From positions 1-36,066 of the IMG/VR virus record IMGVR_UViG_3300001533_002684: DNA of 36,066 nucleotides. One strand, written 5' to 3'. The stretch is from a virus. A model generated the notes under the pieces. It saw only the letters and a list, made by a program, of their open reading frames with translations. It made no database searches and was not told where the DNA came from. How positions within the stretch are numbered: the first letter of the stretch is position 1; each line of letters begins with the position of its first letter. Below are positions 18,886 through 26,964 of this stretch, piece by piece. Both the position numbers and the translations under genes were made by a program.

Positions 18886-18985
18886 GCAAGTCATTCTGCG
18901 AGAGGAGAGTACATTTGGTGTTCCTTTCACAGAGTACAGCGTGTGCCGTGTATTCATACTATATATGAACTATATACATATTGTC
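18841..18985 (-). ncRNA. Candidate short leader or small RNA
   Basis: A promoter-like pair, TTGACA (18985-18980) and TATATA 16 bases further, is followed about 70-100 bases later by a hairpin with 7-bp arms (851-857 with 879-885 of the 18000s) and TTTTATT. Together they define a minus-strand RNA of about 110 nt. Within it, AAGGAACACCAA ATG begins a six-codon frame (MYSPLAE minus one), a possible leader peptide. Confidence 0.4.
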
Positions 18986-19016
18986 AAGAACTATATTTAC
19001 ATAAAGAGGATGAGCG

Positions 19017-20030
19017 ATGGGAGTACCCGCCGAGAGAGCTGTTACTAATTTCGATTATAATTACAGCTTTGCCCCGCAGTTCCGAGTACTGAAACAATTA
19101 GGATATCCAAAGAGAGTAGGACCTACGGCCTGGGCTGTATTTGACATTATTCTACACTATACCGATAAGGAACTGCGATTCCCAAACGGGCCGCCACGGT
19201 TCAGTGATATCACCGATATGCTTGGCATCAATCGTAATACTCTCTCAAGAGCGTTGGAAACGCTGCAGAAGCATAACCTGATCGGCGGTCTGGAAAAGGG
19301 CAGAGGTACCCGTACCACCATGTATCATTTAACAATGGACATAGATCACTTTCAATCATCCAGTTGCCCGGTTCCCGGGTGGATAATGCGTAAATATTAC
19401 ACAGATTGTGCCAGGGTGTTAATCCCAAAGGGGGTTATCGAAGATAAACAGGAATCCCAACGCCACAATTTTGTGCGTCCAACGCCACAATTTGTGGCTA
19501 CGACTTATACTAATACATTGATTATTATACCAGAGAAAGGAGAAGATATGGAAAATACAGCGATTGGAGATAGTTTCAGGAGTAAGGTACTGGAGTTTCC
19601 CGATGAGGGTATTATACATCATGCGATCAAATGGGATGACACTACTATACATCTATGTGAGTCTTTCTTCTACTCCGTAGATGGACTGAAAAGAATACTG
19701 GATAGTGCAGAACTTTGTAATGCCTCCGTCGCTCACGTGAGAGACTCAATTCTCTTTATGCAAATGAAACAGAAGAATAACCTTACCTATCTTGAGAAGG
19801 TAGTACGTACCAGATCTGAGAAGAAGTATAAGCCAAATCCCCAGGATATAAGTAACCGGCTTGTTGAGTATTTCGATCCAATGGGGGTAAAATTCGGTTA
19901 CCGTCCGGTGACAAATTCCATTGTACTACGGGAGGAACAGCGGTATAATTTGCACCCTGAGCTCGAAAAGGTTATAATAGAAGACATGAGAAGACAGTTC
20001 GGAATAACTATTCAGGTAGCGGAGAAATAG
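19017..20030 (+). CDS. Winged-helix protein, likely replication initiator or regulator
   Basis: The 337-residue protein has a winged helix near residues 35-105: WAVFDIILHYTDKE, RFSDITDMLGINRNTLSRAL, ETLQKHNLIGGLEKGRGTRT. This is the arrangement of initiator N-terminal domains and of MarR/GntR-type regulators. The rest is mixed and ends in charged helices. A pair of 15-base repeats with dyad symmetry lies inside the gene (19457-19500) followed by AT-rich DNA, as in phage lambda O, which favours an initiator. AAAGAGG seven bases before ATG supports the start. A regulator role cannot be excluded. Confidence 0.6.
   Translation: MGVPAERAVTNFDYNYSFAPQFRVLKQLGYPKRVGPTAWAVFDIILHYTDKELRFPNGPPRFSDITDMLGINRNTLSRALETLQKHNLIGGLEKGRGTRTTMYHLTMDIDHFQSSSCPVPGWIMRKYYTDCARVLIPKGVIEDKQESQRHNFVRPTPQFVATTYTNTLIIIPEKGEDMENTAIGDSFRSKVLEFPDEGIIHHAIKWDDTTIHLCESFFYSVDGLKRILDSAELCNASVAHVRDSILFMQMKQKNNLTYLEKVVRTRSEKKYKPNPQDISNRLVEYFDPMGVKFGYRPVTNSIVLREEQRYNLHPELEKVIIEDMRRQFGITIQVAEK
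19457..19500 (+). repeat. Two iteron-like sites inside the initiator-like gene
   Basis: CCAACGCCACAATTT occurs twice (19457-19471 and 19479-19493) with a 22-base period. Each half-site continues into a dyad; the second is the perfect GCCACAATTTGTGGC. AT-rich DNA follows to about 19545. The two-turn spacing puts both on one DNA face. Confidence 0.55.
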
Positions 20031-20031
20031 T

Positions 20032-20274
20032 ATGGGAGCCAAAACTCCAGGGAAAGCAGGCCCGATTGAAAATATACGATTGAAAAAGGTATATGAGGAG
20101 TTAACTTCTCTGAGAGCGGAAGTTCAGATGCTTCGTAGTTTAGTACATGCAATGATAGCTCAGTCAGAAAAACAAGGTAACGATCATGACAGAGACAAGC
20201 ATTATATCTATACTACTGATAACTCATCAAAACCAGCTATTAAAATAACTAATAGTACAGGAACCAAGTTGTAA
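20032..20274 (+). CDS. Small coiled-coil protein
   Basis: An 80-residue protein starting two bases after the initiator-like gene. Residues 12-50 form a likely coiled coil (IENIRLKKVYEELTSLRAEV then QMLRSLVHAMIAQSEK); the C-terminus is polar and probably disordered. GGAG upstream lies within the preceding gene. The coupling suggests it works with that gene, for example as a partner subunit, but no family is recognised. Confidence 0.55.
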   Translation: MGAKTPGKAGPIENIRLKKVYEELTSLRAEVQMLRSLVHAMIAQSEKQGNDHDRDKHYIYTTDNSSKPAIKITNSTGTKL

Positions 20275-20298
20275 TCATGTGTACAATTGTTATCTAAA

Positions 20299-20308
20299 TG
20301 ATATACTA
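20299..20308 (+). promoter_or_regulatory. Extended -10 promoter
   Basis: TGATATACTA contains TGn-TATACT. The same ten bases occur before the membrane-protein gene at 26109-26118. It lies 35 bases before the next start. Confidence 0.45.
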
Positions 20309-20342
20309 TATTCTCTAACATACTTTACTTTGCGAGGTTTAC

Positions 20343-20645
20343 ATGGAATTAAAAAGGGTTGAAATGGTTGACTATGATCCGGTTAAAGAGATGGCACAGA
20401 TTACGTTCGTAGGATCTAAAAGTACACCCGTGACTATATGGATACACCGGGCAACCTTCGAGGCTTTGAACAGCAAGTGGGATGACAAGGCAATGGGTGG
20501 CCGACCGTTTCCACAACAGAAAGAGTTGAAAGATGCAATTGAACGCTCCAAAGAAATCAGCAAAGATCCAATGGGGTGGTTCAAAGGGGAGTCAAACGAG
20601 ATCATACGGAAGGCAGCACAGCGTGCCAAAGGCTTCAGCGAATGA
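20343..20645 (+). CDS. Small protein of unknown function
   Basis: A 100-residue protein with beta strands first (VEMVDYDPVKEMAQITFVG, TPVTIWIHRATFEAL) and charged helices later (KELKDAIERSKEISK, NEIIRKAAQRAKG). GAGGT five bases before ATG supports the start. No family is recognised. The end overlaps the longest form of the next gene by 113 bases, which makes the start of that gene doubtful rather than this one. Confidence 0.6.
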   Translation: MELKRVEMVDYDPVKEMAQITFVGSKSTPVTIWIHRATFEALNSKWDDKAMGGRPFPQQKELKDAIERSKEISKDPMGWFKGESNEIIRKAAQRAKGFSE

Positions 20646-21483
20646 TCTTCGGCCTCAGGAGTCAAAGGTTAAGGAGGTAAGGGATCTTGCTATCAATGAA
20701 GATTCCATTACCGTTGATGTAGAATCCGACTCCCCTGTATCGTTCCTTGATAACCCTGAGGAGATTATACCCCATGATAAGATACCACATCGCATTGCCA
20801 CTGCGATAATAGAAACATACGGAGAAACATACTTCCGTTCCAGGGACTGGGATCGCTCAACCTTGAAGCGGCTGCATAAGGCTATTACTCACCCCAGGGA
20901 AAACCTGACTAATACTATCGCTCAGATATGTAGTCCGGATTGTCCACTGAAAGACCGGTGTCCTCACGACATTGTTGGCCGTGCACCGGTAGGAGAGAGA
21001 TGTCCCATTGAACTGAAGATGGCACAGTGGACATATGAAGAATACGTAGTCGCAGTATCAGAGAGATTACAGAGAGACCCAGATGAGATCAAAGAGGATA
21101 TCATTCTTCATAATCTTATCTCCGGTCTTGTTGAATCAGATATGATCGAAAACAGACTAAACGGCTTTATAGCGCACGACGGGTTTATTACCGATGTTGC
21201 CACTGTTGTGAACGAAGAGACCGGTCAGGTTTATTACAAACAGGAAGAGTCCGCTATTGTTCGTATCAAGGAACGGGTATCTAAAAGGAAAGACCAACTG
21301 TATAGGCAACTTCTTGCTACTCCTGAAATGGCAGAGAGATATAAGAAATCAGATAAGGAGAACGCATACGCGAAAGCTGCAGAAGCTCTGGATAAGTTAC
21401 TGTCTACTGCACAGTTACGTATAAAAGCAGCAGACGCAGACTTTACCACAGACGATGATACAGAGAACAACGTAGATGGCTGA
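20533..21483 (+). CDS. Cys4 protein upstream of the nuclease gene
   Basis: The frame gives up to 316 residues, but the first 37 overlap the previous gene in another frame. No ATG, GTG or TTG follows in frame near the strong AAGGAGGT at 20671-20678, so 20533 is kept with doubt. A conserved-looking Cys cluster, CSPDCPLKDRC then RAPVGERCPIE (about residues 134-161), suggests a zinc or iron-sulfur site. The rest is helical and the end is acidic. Its stop overlaps the nuclease start by 8 bases (ATGGCTGA), so the two are coupled. I recall similar Cys motifs in phage packaging-related proteins but cannot name the family. Confidence 0.55.
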   Translation: MQLNAPKKSAKIQWGGSKGSQTRSYGRQHSVPKASANDLRPQESKVKEVRDLAINEDSITVDVESDSPVSFLDNPEEIIPHDKIPHRIATAIIETYGETYFRSRDWDRSTLKRLHKAITHPRENLTNTIAQICSPDCPLKDRCPHDIVGRAPVGERCPIELKMAQWTYEEYVVAVSERLQRDPDEIKEDIILHNLISGLVESDMIENRLNGFIAHDGFITDVATVVNEETGQVYYKQEESAIVRIKERVSKRKDQLYRQLLATPEMAERYKKSDKENAYAKAAEALDKLLSTAQLRIKAADADFTTDDDTENNVDG

Positions 21484-24400
21484 CCAGCAAAACCGTAGAA
21501 GAAAGTATCCGTACTCCAAGATAATATCTCCTTCAACCCTGAAGAAGTTTGAGAAATCTCTTCCCGGCGCGTTAGCTGAAGAGATGATATATAAATCAGG
21601 AACCAGCGGGGTTGTATCCGCATATGGGGCACCGACCGGCGCTATCCATAGCGCTCTGGAAGAATCATTTAACTATATCATAGCGAAGAAGAAAGAATAC
21701 GCCAGCAAATCAGCTATGCCCGGAACGGATGTAGTTGAAAAGATTGTAGCGAAAGCTGAATCTTTATCAAAAAAGAGACTTGCCTTCGGTGCCGGGGTAC
21801 ATCGAAGCCACTATGGATTCGCGAAGGATGTTATTCGAAATTATGGCAAACAGCTTCTTGAAGATCCCACACTTACAGGTTTTACTGAAAAGGAATTATC
21901 CAGCAATAAGTTCAGTCCAAATACCAGACTGTCCGGTAATATAGACCTTCTCCTGGTAAAGAATCTTCGTGAAGGTATTGATGGATTGATCGCCGACAGT
22001 CTCCTTATTGTTGACTGGAAAAGCTTTGCAGATATTCAATATACCAACTTCATGAATCTCCATAATGATATACAGCATAAAGCATATAGCGTTATGGGGA
22101 GAGAAACGTTTAACACGAATAACGTGCAGTCAGTATATGCAATAAACCGGTCGGCATACGATGATATAATGAGTCGTTCACAAGCCAATCGAATGGCTAT
22201 CAGCAAGTCTGAACGATTAGCAAAGAATGTATCAAAAACCATGAACACTGTGTATTTCTCACCACAATCAAATCTGGATGAGTTTGAGAATGAAATAGCG
22301 GTCAGGGTAGCAGAAGTAGAAACACAGAGAATGATCGCGTACGAAAAACAGAGATCATACGGGAAAGAAGGTCTTACCCGATACATTAATGACATATTGT
22401 GGAATAAAGGAAATGGTCCATCGTGTACCAGCGCATGCAGTCATTGTGTTCTCAGAGAGACTTGCCCATACAGCAATCTGGTAACTGAAGCAATGGAGCG
22501 GGGTATTACGGGAGAAGTCCAACCAAAATCACTGATACGTAAAGTCGACGATGTGGTGAAAGAGGGTACGACATATCAGGATCCTGAAGAATACACAAGA
22601 GCATTAGAAGATCGTACGGATATACGGGCCAGTAACCTTCGCAAGGAACGCAAACAGGAGCTTCTTTCCGAGGGTTATTCTAACAGTGTTGCTACCGCAA
22701 GAGCAAACGAAGAAGCACTCGCACTGCGTGAATCTATTCACAAAGTACATAAAGGTGCCATGTCATCATTCCAGGATACCAGTATTCGGGGAGCTATGGC
22801 CGCGAGAGGTAAACTTCCTTTCTCCCTTCTTGATAAGGAAATAGACCTGGGGTGGATGAGTCAGAGAACCAAGCAGGCGATAGAAGCAACATCTTACCGG
22901 AGGATAGATGAAGTAGCAGACGTACTGGGAGTAAAGCCCGGGATTATCCGTGAGCAGGTAATGGAAAATGTATTCCGTGATAAGGAAATGGCGGGAAAGC
23001 TGATAAACCATATATATTCTCGATCGGCTCATGAGTTATATAAAGCAAATCCTTTCAAATGGAAAACCGCGCTCGGTGGATTTGATATGCGTACCTTTAA
23101 TGTATATGAGAGAAAAGCATTGTTGGAAGAAACACATGCGGTGATTGATCGCTCTTTCGTAGATATTATAAATGCAAATATTGATCAGCAAACTGTGCTT
23201 ACCAGCCTTGCTATGGAAGAAGAAGCAATCAGTCGCCATATAGGTACTGACCAAGTTAGAGAACTCTTTGCTTCTGGTAAAGTAGAAGAACTGACCAAGG
23301 GTATTGATTTATCAAACCTTGAGACAAATGGTGAAAAGGTACTGGAGGAAATACATCATACGAGTAACAGACGGGGTATTATAGGCAGACTGCCCAGTTC
23401 TAAAAACAGGGTACCAATGAGCATGATGTTTGCATCTATGAGCCTGGTATGGATGATGAGTAATATTACATCATTCACTCAAGTAGCAAACAAAGTTAAA
23501 AAGATGACTGACTTTGTAACAACTACCGATGATCGCATAGAAGCATTACCACATCATTCAACCTATACCAGTGTTAGAAGAATATTACACAGCGACTTCG
23601 GTTCACCCTGGAGAAAGATATTTAATACTGCGTCGGGTATTGCCGCAAAGATATCGGTTTCATGGGACAAATACTTTCGCGGAATGAAAGACCTTACTTC
23701 AAGAACATCACCAAGAGGACCTTCTAAAATCCAGACCTTTCTTGTAGAACGAGCAAAGGATGGAAACACTGCAGAGAAAATGATTAACATACTCGATAAG
23801 TATCCCCTTGATAATCCTTATGTTATTGGTACCGGTGCGGCTATAGGTGGATTCATATCTACTGGATTTCTGGCACATATGTATTTGGACAGAAAGAATA
23901 TAGGATATGATATAGATCAGAGGAAGAAGAATCTCAAGTACCTCAAGATGGACACATGGAACAAAAGTTCACCAAGTCCAGAACCAGAATCGGATCTTCG
24001 CGAAGGTTATAAACTGCACACCCCGTTTGGTTCCGCAACATATATTGACGATATGTATTCATTCTTTGTTACTCAGATAAAGAAAGTAGACTTCGAGAAT
24101 CTGTACCCGGACCTTATAGATCGGTGGGATGATGCCCGTAAATATCTCAGCGAATCCAGTGGTAAAATCACAGGTATTCTTAAAGCTAGAAGCAAAGATA
24201 TTGCAAACGAAGCATCTAAGGAAACCACAGGCATTGGGGCAGCAGAGAAACTCAAAGCAAGGGTTAGACAGAAAATAGTTGCACCTCTGAAAGCTATAGC
24301 ACAGGAAGCAGAACAGAAAGGGTATGCTGCGGTAGCTCAGGAAAGAGGACGGAACATGTGGGAAGGAGCACAGTCTATAGCGGAATCTAAGAAACTTGAG

Positions 24401-25033
24401 ACTGCCGCGGTTACTATACTTCCAATAGCCGGCGGTATACCTGGTGCCGTGCTTGCTTCATCCAGGAAAAGCATTGATCCTGATACCATGCCTATTATTA
24501 AACGTGAGGGGAAAACTACTACTGAGTTACCATACGTGGTATCAAATCGTGGGGGAATAGATGATGTATCCCACTATGCCTCACCAATAAAGAAAGGATC
24601 GGAACCCAGACCATTTGTTGAAAGCTCTCCGGATATTGCCAGAGAAAGACACAAATTACCCCCGGGAATAGAGGATACAGCAGTTGGTAGAGACATGGAG
24701 CCCCGCAGGATGACAGCACCACCCGGACCAGAGGAAGGTCTTGCTCGAATGAAGTATGATAAACCGGGTAACCGTCTTGTCTCAAACATGCGAGGTGTTT
24801 CAGCTAACAGCACGGTGCCGGAAAAGAGAGTGACAGGTGTGGTACCTTACGCCCGTCGGGGTGTATACTATCCTTATAACATGGATGCATCGCTCCCGGG
24901 AAAGGGAATAGATACAAAGCGGGCATACGAACTTAGCAGTACGTTGGTACGACAGCATAAGAGGTTAGCCAATCACAGCTCCTACGCAGGAGCTGGGACC
25001 TACCGGTATGAACAAATGTTGTTTGGCCGATAA
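21476..25033 (+). CDS. Large protein with N-terminal Cas4/RecB-like nuclease domain
   Basis: The 1185-residue protein begins with a PD-(D/E)XK nuclease domain: GAIHSALEE (His58, Glu62), LSGNIDLLLV (Asp157), LLIVDWKSF (Asp180, Lys182), DIQHKAYSV (Gln200, Tyr204). Then four Cys, CTSACSHCVLRETC (317, 321, 324, 330), fit an iron-sulfur site as in Cas4 and AddB. Residues about 340-640 are charged helices. Hydrophobic stretches lie near 645-665, 782-800 and 975-995, and the C-terminus is basic and disordered. Usual phage Cas4-like nucleases have 200-350 residues, so the long tail is odd. Possibilities are a virion-carried, ejected nuclease or a packaging factor. Confidence 0.65.
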   Translation: MADQQNRRRKYPYSKIISPSTLKKFEKSLPGALAEEMIYKSGTSGVVSAYGAPTGAIHSALEESFNYIIAKKKEYASKSAMPGTDVVEKIVAKAESLSKKRLAFGAGVHRSHYGFAKDVIRNYGKQLLEDPTLTGFTEKELSSNKFSPNTRLSGNIDLLLVKNLREGIDGLIADSLLIVDWKSFADIQYTNFMNLHNDIQHKAYSVMGRETFNTNNVQSVYAINRSAYDDIMSRSQANRMAISKSERLAKNVSKTMNTVYFSPQSNLDEFENEIAVRVAEVETQRMIAYEKQRSYGKEGLTRYINDILWNKGNGPSCTSACSHCVLRETCPYSNLVTEAMERGITGEVQPKSLIRKVDDVVKEGTTYQDPEEYTRALEDRTDIRASNLRKERKQELLSEGYSNSVATARANEEALALRESIHKVHKGAMSSFQDTSIRGAMAARGKLPFSLLDKEIDLGWMSQRTKQAIEATSYRRIDEVADVLGVKPGIIREQVMENVFRDKEMAGKLINHIYSRSAHELYKANPFKWKTALGGFDMRTFNVYERKALLEETHAVIDRSFVDIINANIDQQTVLTSLAMEEEAISRHIGTDQVRELFASGKVEELTKGIDLSNLETNGEKVLEEIHHTSNRRGIIGRLPSSKNRVPMSMMFASMSLVWMMSNITSFTQVANKVKKMTDFVTTTDDRIEALPHHSTYTSVRRILHSDFGSPWRKIFNTASGIAAKISVSWDKYFRGMKDLTSRTSPRGPSKIQTFLVERAKDGNTAEKMINILDKYPLDNPYVIGTGAAIGGFISTGFLAHMYLDRKNIGYDIDQRKKNLKYLKMDTWNKSSPSPEPESDLREGYKLHTPFGSATYIDDMYSFFVTQIKKVDFENLYPDLIDRWDDARKYLSESSGKITGILKARSKDIANEASKETTGIGAAEKLKARVRQKIVAPLKAIAQEAEQKGYAAVAQERGRNMWEGAQSIAESKKLETAAVTILPIAGGIPGAVLASSRKSIDPDTMPIIKREGKTTTELPYVVSNRGGIDDVSHYASPIKKGSEPRPFVESSPDIARERHKLPPGIEDTAVGRDMEPRRMTAPPGPEEGLARMKYDKPGNRLVSNMRGVSANSTVPEKRVTGVVPYARRGVYYPYNMDASLPGKGIDTKRAYELSSTLVRQHKRLANHSSYAGAGTYRYEQMLFGR

Positions 25034-25058
25034 TCTCTTACGATGGAGGACGTATTTA

Positions 25059-25913
25059 ATGCAATCTAATCAAACCGGCTCAACTGTTTTAGCTATGGGA
25101 GATCCACACTGCGGACATCTCCTGGGTCTTACCCCGCCCGCTTACCAAAATCCAAACTGGGCTTTATCACATGTTACAGCAGAACACTGGAGATGGTTCG
25201 AGAGTAGAATACCTCAGAAGGTTGACGTTGCTATATGGAATGGTGATATGGTTGAAGGGGAAGGGAGGAGGGATCCAACATTTCATTTAACCACAGATAT
25301 GCGTCAACAAATCAACATGGCTATTGAAATAGTTGAGAAAGTCAATGCCAAGAAGAACATATTCGTATATGGTACCCCGTATCATACCGGATATGTTATG
25401 GATTACGAAGCTATGATTGCTGATCATTTTGAAGAAGATATACATCACCGGCAGCGTATAAGTGTGAATGGAGTAAGATTTGACTGTTCACATAAAGCGT
25501 CAAAGACTAACACGCCGGTTGGTGGTGATATAGGGTTGAGAAAACCCCTTATATGGAATATGCTGTATGATGCAATAGACGGAAGAGCTCTTGCGCACTA
25601 CGTACTCAGGAGTCACACCCATGAGTTCAGAGTTGTAGGAAATGAGCATGGTACCGCTATTAATCTACCGGCGATGAAACTGGGTGCAGCTGACTTTGAC
25701 CGGTATCCCAGGGGTATGGATGGATGGTACAGTCTCGGCTTTCTCGTATTCAACTGTGTAAACGAACAGGAACATAGCTGGCACAAGGAGATAATGAAAT
25801 TCAACATGGCAGGAGATTATAATGAACTCATCACACACGGAGACGATGGAGGTAGTGATACCACCGGAGTGGAAAGCCAAGATAAAAACACACCAGAAAC
25901 GGCTTTACGCTGA
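25059..25913 (+). CDS. Calcineurin-like metallophosphoesterase
   Basis: ATG 25059 is preferred because GGAGG lies eight bases upstream; the longer frame from 25008 would overlap the previous gene. The 284-residue product has GDPHCGH (Asp15, His17), NGDMVEG (Asp63), a loop GTPYHTG where most relatives have GNHD/E, then SHKASKT and RSHTHEF for the remaining metal ligands. These enzymes use two metal ions to cut phosphoesters, such as nucleic acid ends or nucleotides. It follows the nuclease gene closely, so joint DNA processing (as in SbcD-type pairs) is possible. Substrate is unknown. Confidence 0.75.
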   Translation: MQSNQTGSTVLAMGDPHCGHLLGLTPPAYQNPNWALSHVTAEHWRWFESRIPQKVDVAIWNGDMVEGEGRRDPTFHLTTDMRQQINMAIEIVEKVNAKKNIFVYGTPYHTGYVMDYEAMIADHFEEDIHHRQRISVNGVRFDCSHKASKTNTPVGGDIGLRKPLIWNMLYDAIDGRALAHYVLRSHTHEFRVVGNEHGTAINLPAMKLGAADFDRYPRGMDGWYSLGFLVFNCVNEQEHSWHKEIMKFNMAGDYNELITHGDDGGSDTTGVESQDKNTPETALR

Positions 25914-26064
25914 TCCTGAAAAGATAGCACAGCTTGAACAGTTCATTCTTGAATATTACGGGGATTATACTATCAAGTCAATATCAAAGGTGACCGGGTT
26001 TAAGCCAAGCTATGTGTACGGGGTTATGCAGCGACTGAGAGAGGAAGGGCACCTGAATAAATAA
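25822..26064 (+). CDS. Small helix-turn-helix protein
   Basis: The 80-residue gene overlaps the phosphoesterase end by 92 bases in another frame. AGGAG seven bases before ATG supports the start. A helix-turn-helix is likely near residues 39-76: FILEYYGDYTIKSISKVTGF and KPSYVYGVMQRLREEG. A basic helix precedes it. It probably binds DNA, as a small regulator or terminase-small-subunit-like protein; the sequence alone does not decide. Confidence 0.6.
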   Translation: MNSSHTETMEVVIPPEWKAKIKTHQKRLYADPEKIAQLEQFILEYYGDYTIKSISKVTGFKPSYVYGVMQRLREEGHLNK

Positions 26065-26108
26065 CAGGTTCGTACCGTAGAAATCACGGTGTTTGAACCA
26101 CAAATATC

Positions 26109-26118
26109 TGATATACTA
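26109..26118 (+). promoter_or_regulatory. Extended -10 promoter
   Basis: TGATATACTA is identical to the element at 20299-20308 and lies 45 bases before the membrane-protein start. Confidence 0.45.
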
Positions 26119-26162
26119 CGGACACATTGTGTACCAATACTCTTTCTCAAAGGACTAATCCC

Positions 26163-26879
26163 ATGTACGACGGCACTACTATCCACTCAGTTCTCCAGGA
26201 GCAAGAGATTGTAACAGAACTGGCAAGAAGCCAGTTGTTTATTAATATACTTGCTGTCAGTTTCGCGCTCTGGATTATAACTACTATCATCGTAAAGCTG
26301 TACAAAACATTCAAACCTGACATGACCAAGAGTTATCTCAATAATATAAGTGATCTCATGTATAACGTAAAGGAGATCATGCTCGGTGTACGAGGTCAGC
26401 AGGAATACATCGCCACATCAATACAGCGATTAAATGAAATCATGAGTGGCAGGGGAATTACCTTATCACAGAGGATATGGATAATTCAGCAGTGTAAACA
26501 CTCATATCCTTACGCGTTGATGAAGTCAGTACGTGACTTGCTCAGAGTTAATAATCTAAGTGATATGGAAACGGTACGGATAAAAGTACACTCTATTGTC
26601 ACCAATGTTACAGACGAGATGGTAACTCGGACCCGTAGTATACCTGCCGTTCCTATTAAGGGTGCGTTTATAAAGGTACAGCCAATCATCAATGAGGGGA
26701 TGGTAATACTGATCGAATTTATAGCCCATGAATTACAGGAGTATGTAGAATCAGAGAAGGATAAACAGCAGGTTCTCAACGCTATAGAGAACCGCATAAT
26801 TTCAATTACCACCGAGTTTATAAACAAGATATCGGATACTATGCAGAACCTTGCGTATATGGATGATTGTGTAGAATAA
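26163..26879 (+). CDS. Membrane-anchored helical protein
   Basis: ATG 26163 has AAGGA nine bases before it; the longer frame from 26127 has none. The 238-residue protein has one transmembrane helix near residues 25-46 (INILAVSFALWIITTIIVKL) and a long helical domain after it, with no catalytic motif seen. Topology is probably N-terminus out, domain in the cytoplasm. It is the last rightward gene before a convergent leftward block. Its 3' end holds a 36-base segment that is repeated inside the nearest leftward gene. Confidence 0.6.
   Translation: MYDGTTIHSVLQEQEIVTELARSQLFINILAVSFALWIITTIIVKLYKTFKPDMTKSYLNNISDLMYNVKEIMLGVRGQQEYIATSIQRLNEIMSGRGITLSQRIWIIQQCKHSYPYALMKSVRDLLRVNNLSDMETVRIKVHSIVTNVTDEMVTRTRSIPAVPIKGAFIKVQPIINEGMVILIEFIAHELQEYVESEKDKQQVLNAIENRIISITTEFINKISDTMQNLAYMDDCVE
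26807..26842 (+). repeat. 36-base direct repeat, copy 1
   Basis: A perfect 36-base match to 27117-27152, in the same orientation. Here it encodes TTEFINKISDT of the membrane protein on the plus strand. Confidence 0.95.
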
Positions 26880-26927
26880 GCAGACGCCGGCAGTTCGTCA
26901 CGTATAGTATCCCGTGTGTATCCATTT

Positions 26928-26955
26928 ATATATTCCCGTGAATATGGTTTGTTTA
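26928..26955 (+). terminator. Weak terminator-like hairpin between convergent genes
   Basis: ATATTC (26930-26935) pairs with GAATAT (26940-26945), followed by GGTTTGTTTA. The stem is short and AT-rich. Confidence 0.3.
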
Positions 26956-26964
26956 ATCGTATTC

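Larger units (their letters stand above)
18664..19016. other. 353-base regulatory gap between HTH and initiator genes
   Basis: The gap is AT-rich and holds at least two minus-strand promoters and a minus-strand terminator (listed separately). A plus-strand TTGACA at 18804-18809 has no good -10. GAACTATATACATA-type repeats occur at 18967 and 18988. A 70-codon minus-strand frame (18745-18957) lacks a ribosome site and runs through the terminator, so it is not called. Confidence 0.6.

Noticed and set aside
18745-18957. 70-codon minus-strand frame
   Set aside because: It has no ribosome site and reads through a terminator hairpin and T-tract; the interval is better explained as regulatory DNA.
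20671-20700. Start of the Cys4 gene right after AAGGAGGT
   Set aside because: The nearby TTG and ATG codons are out of frame; no in-frame ATG, GTG or TTG occurs at a suitable distance.
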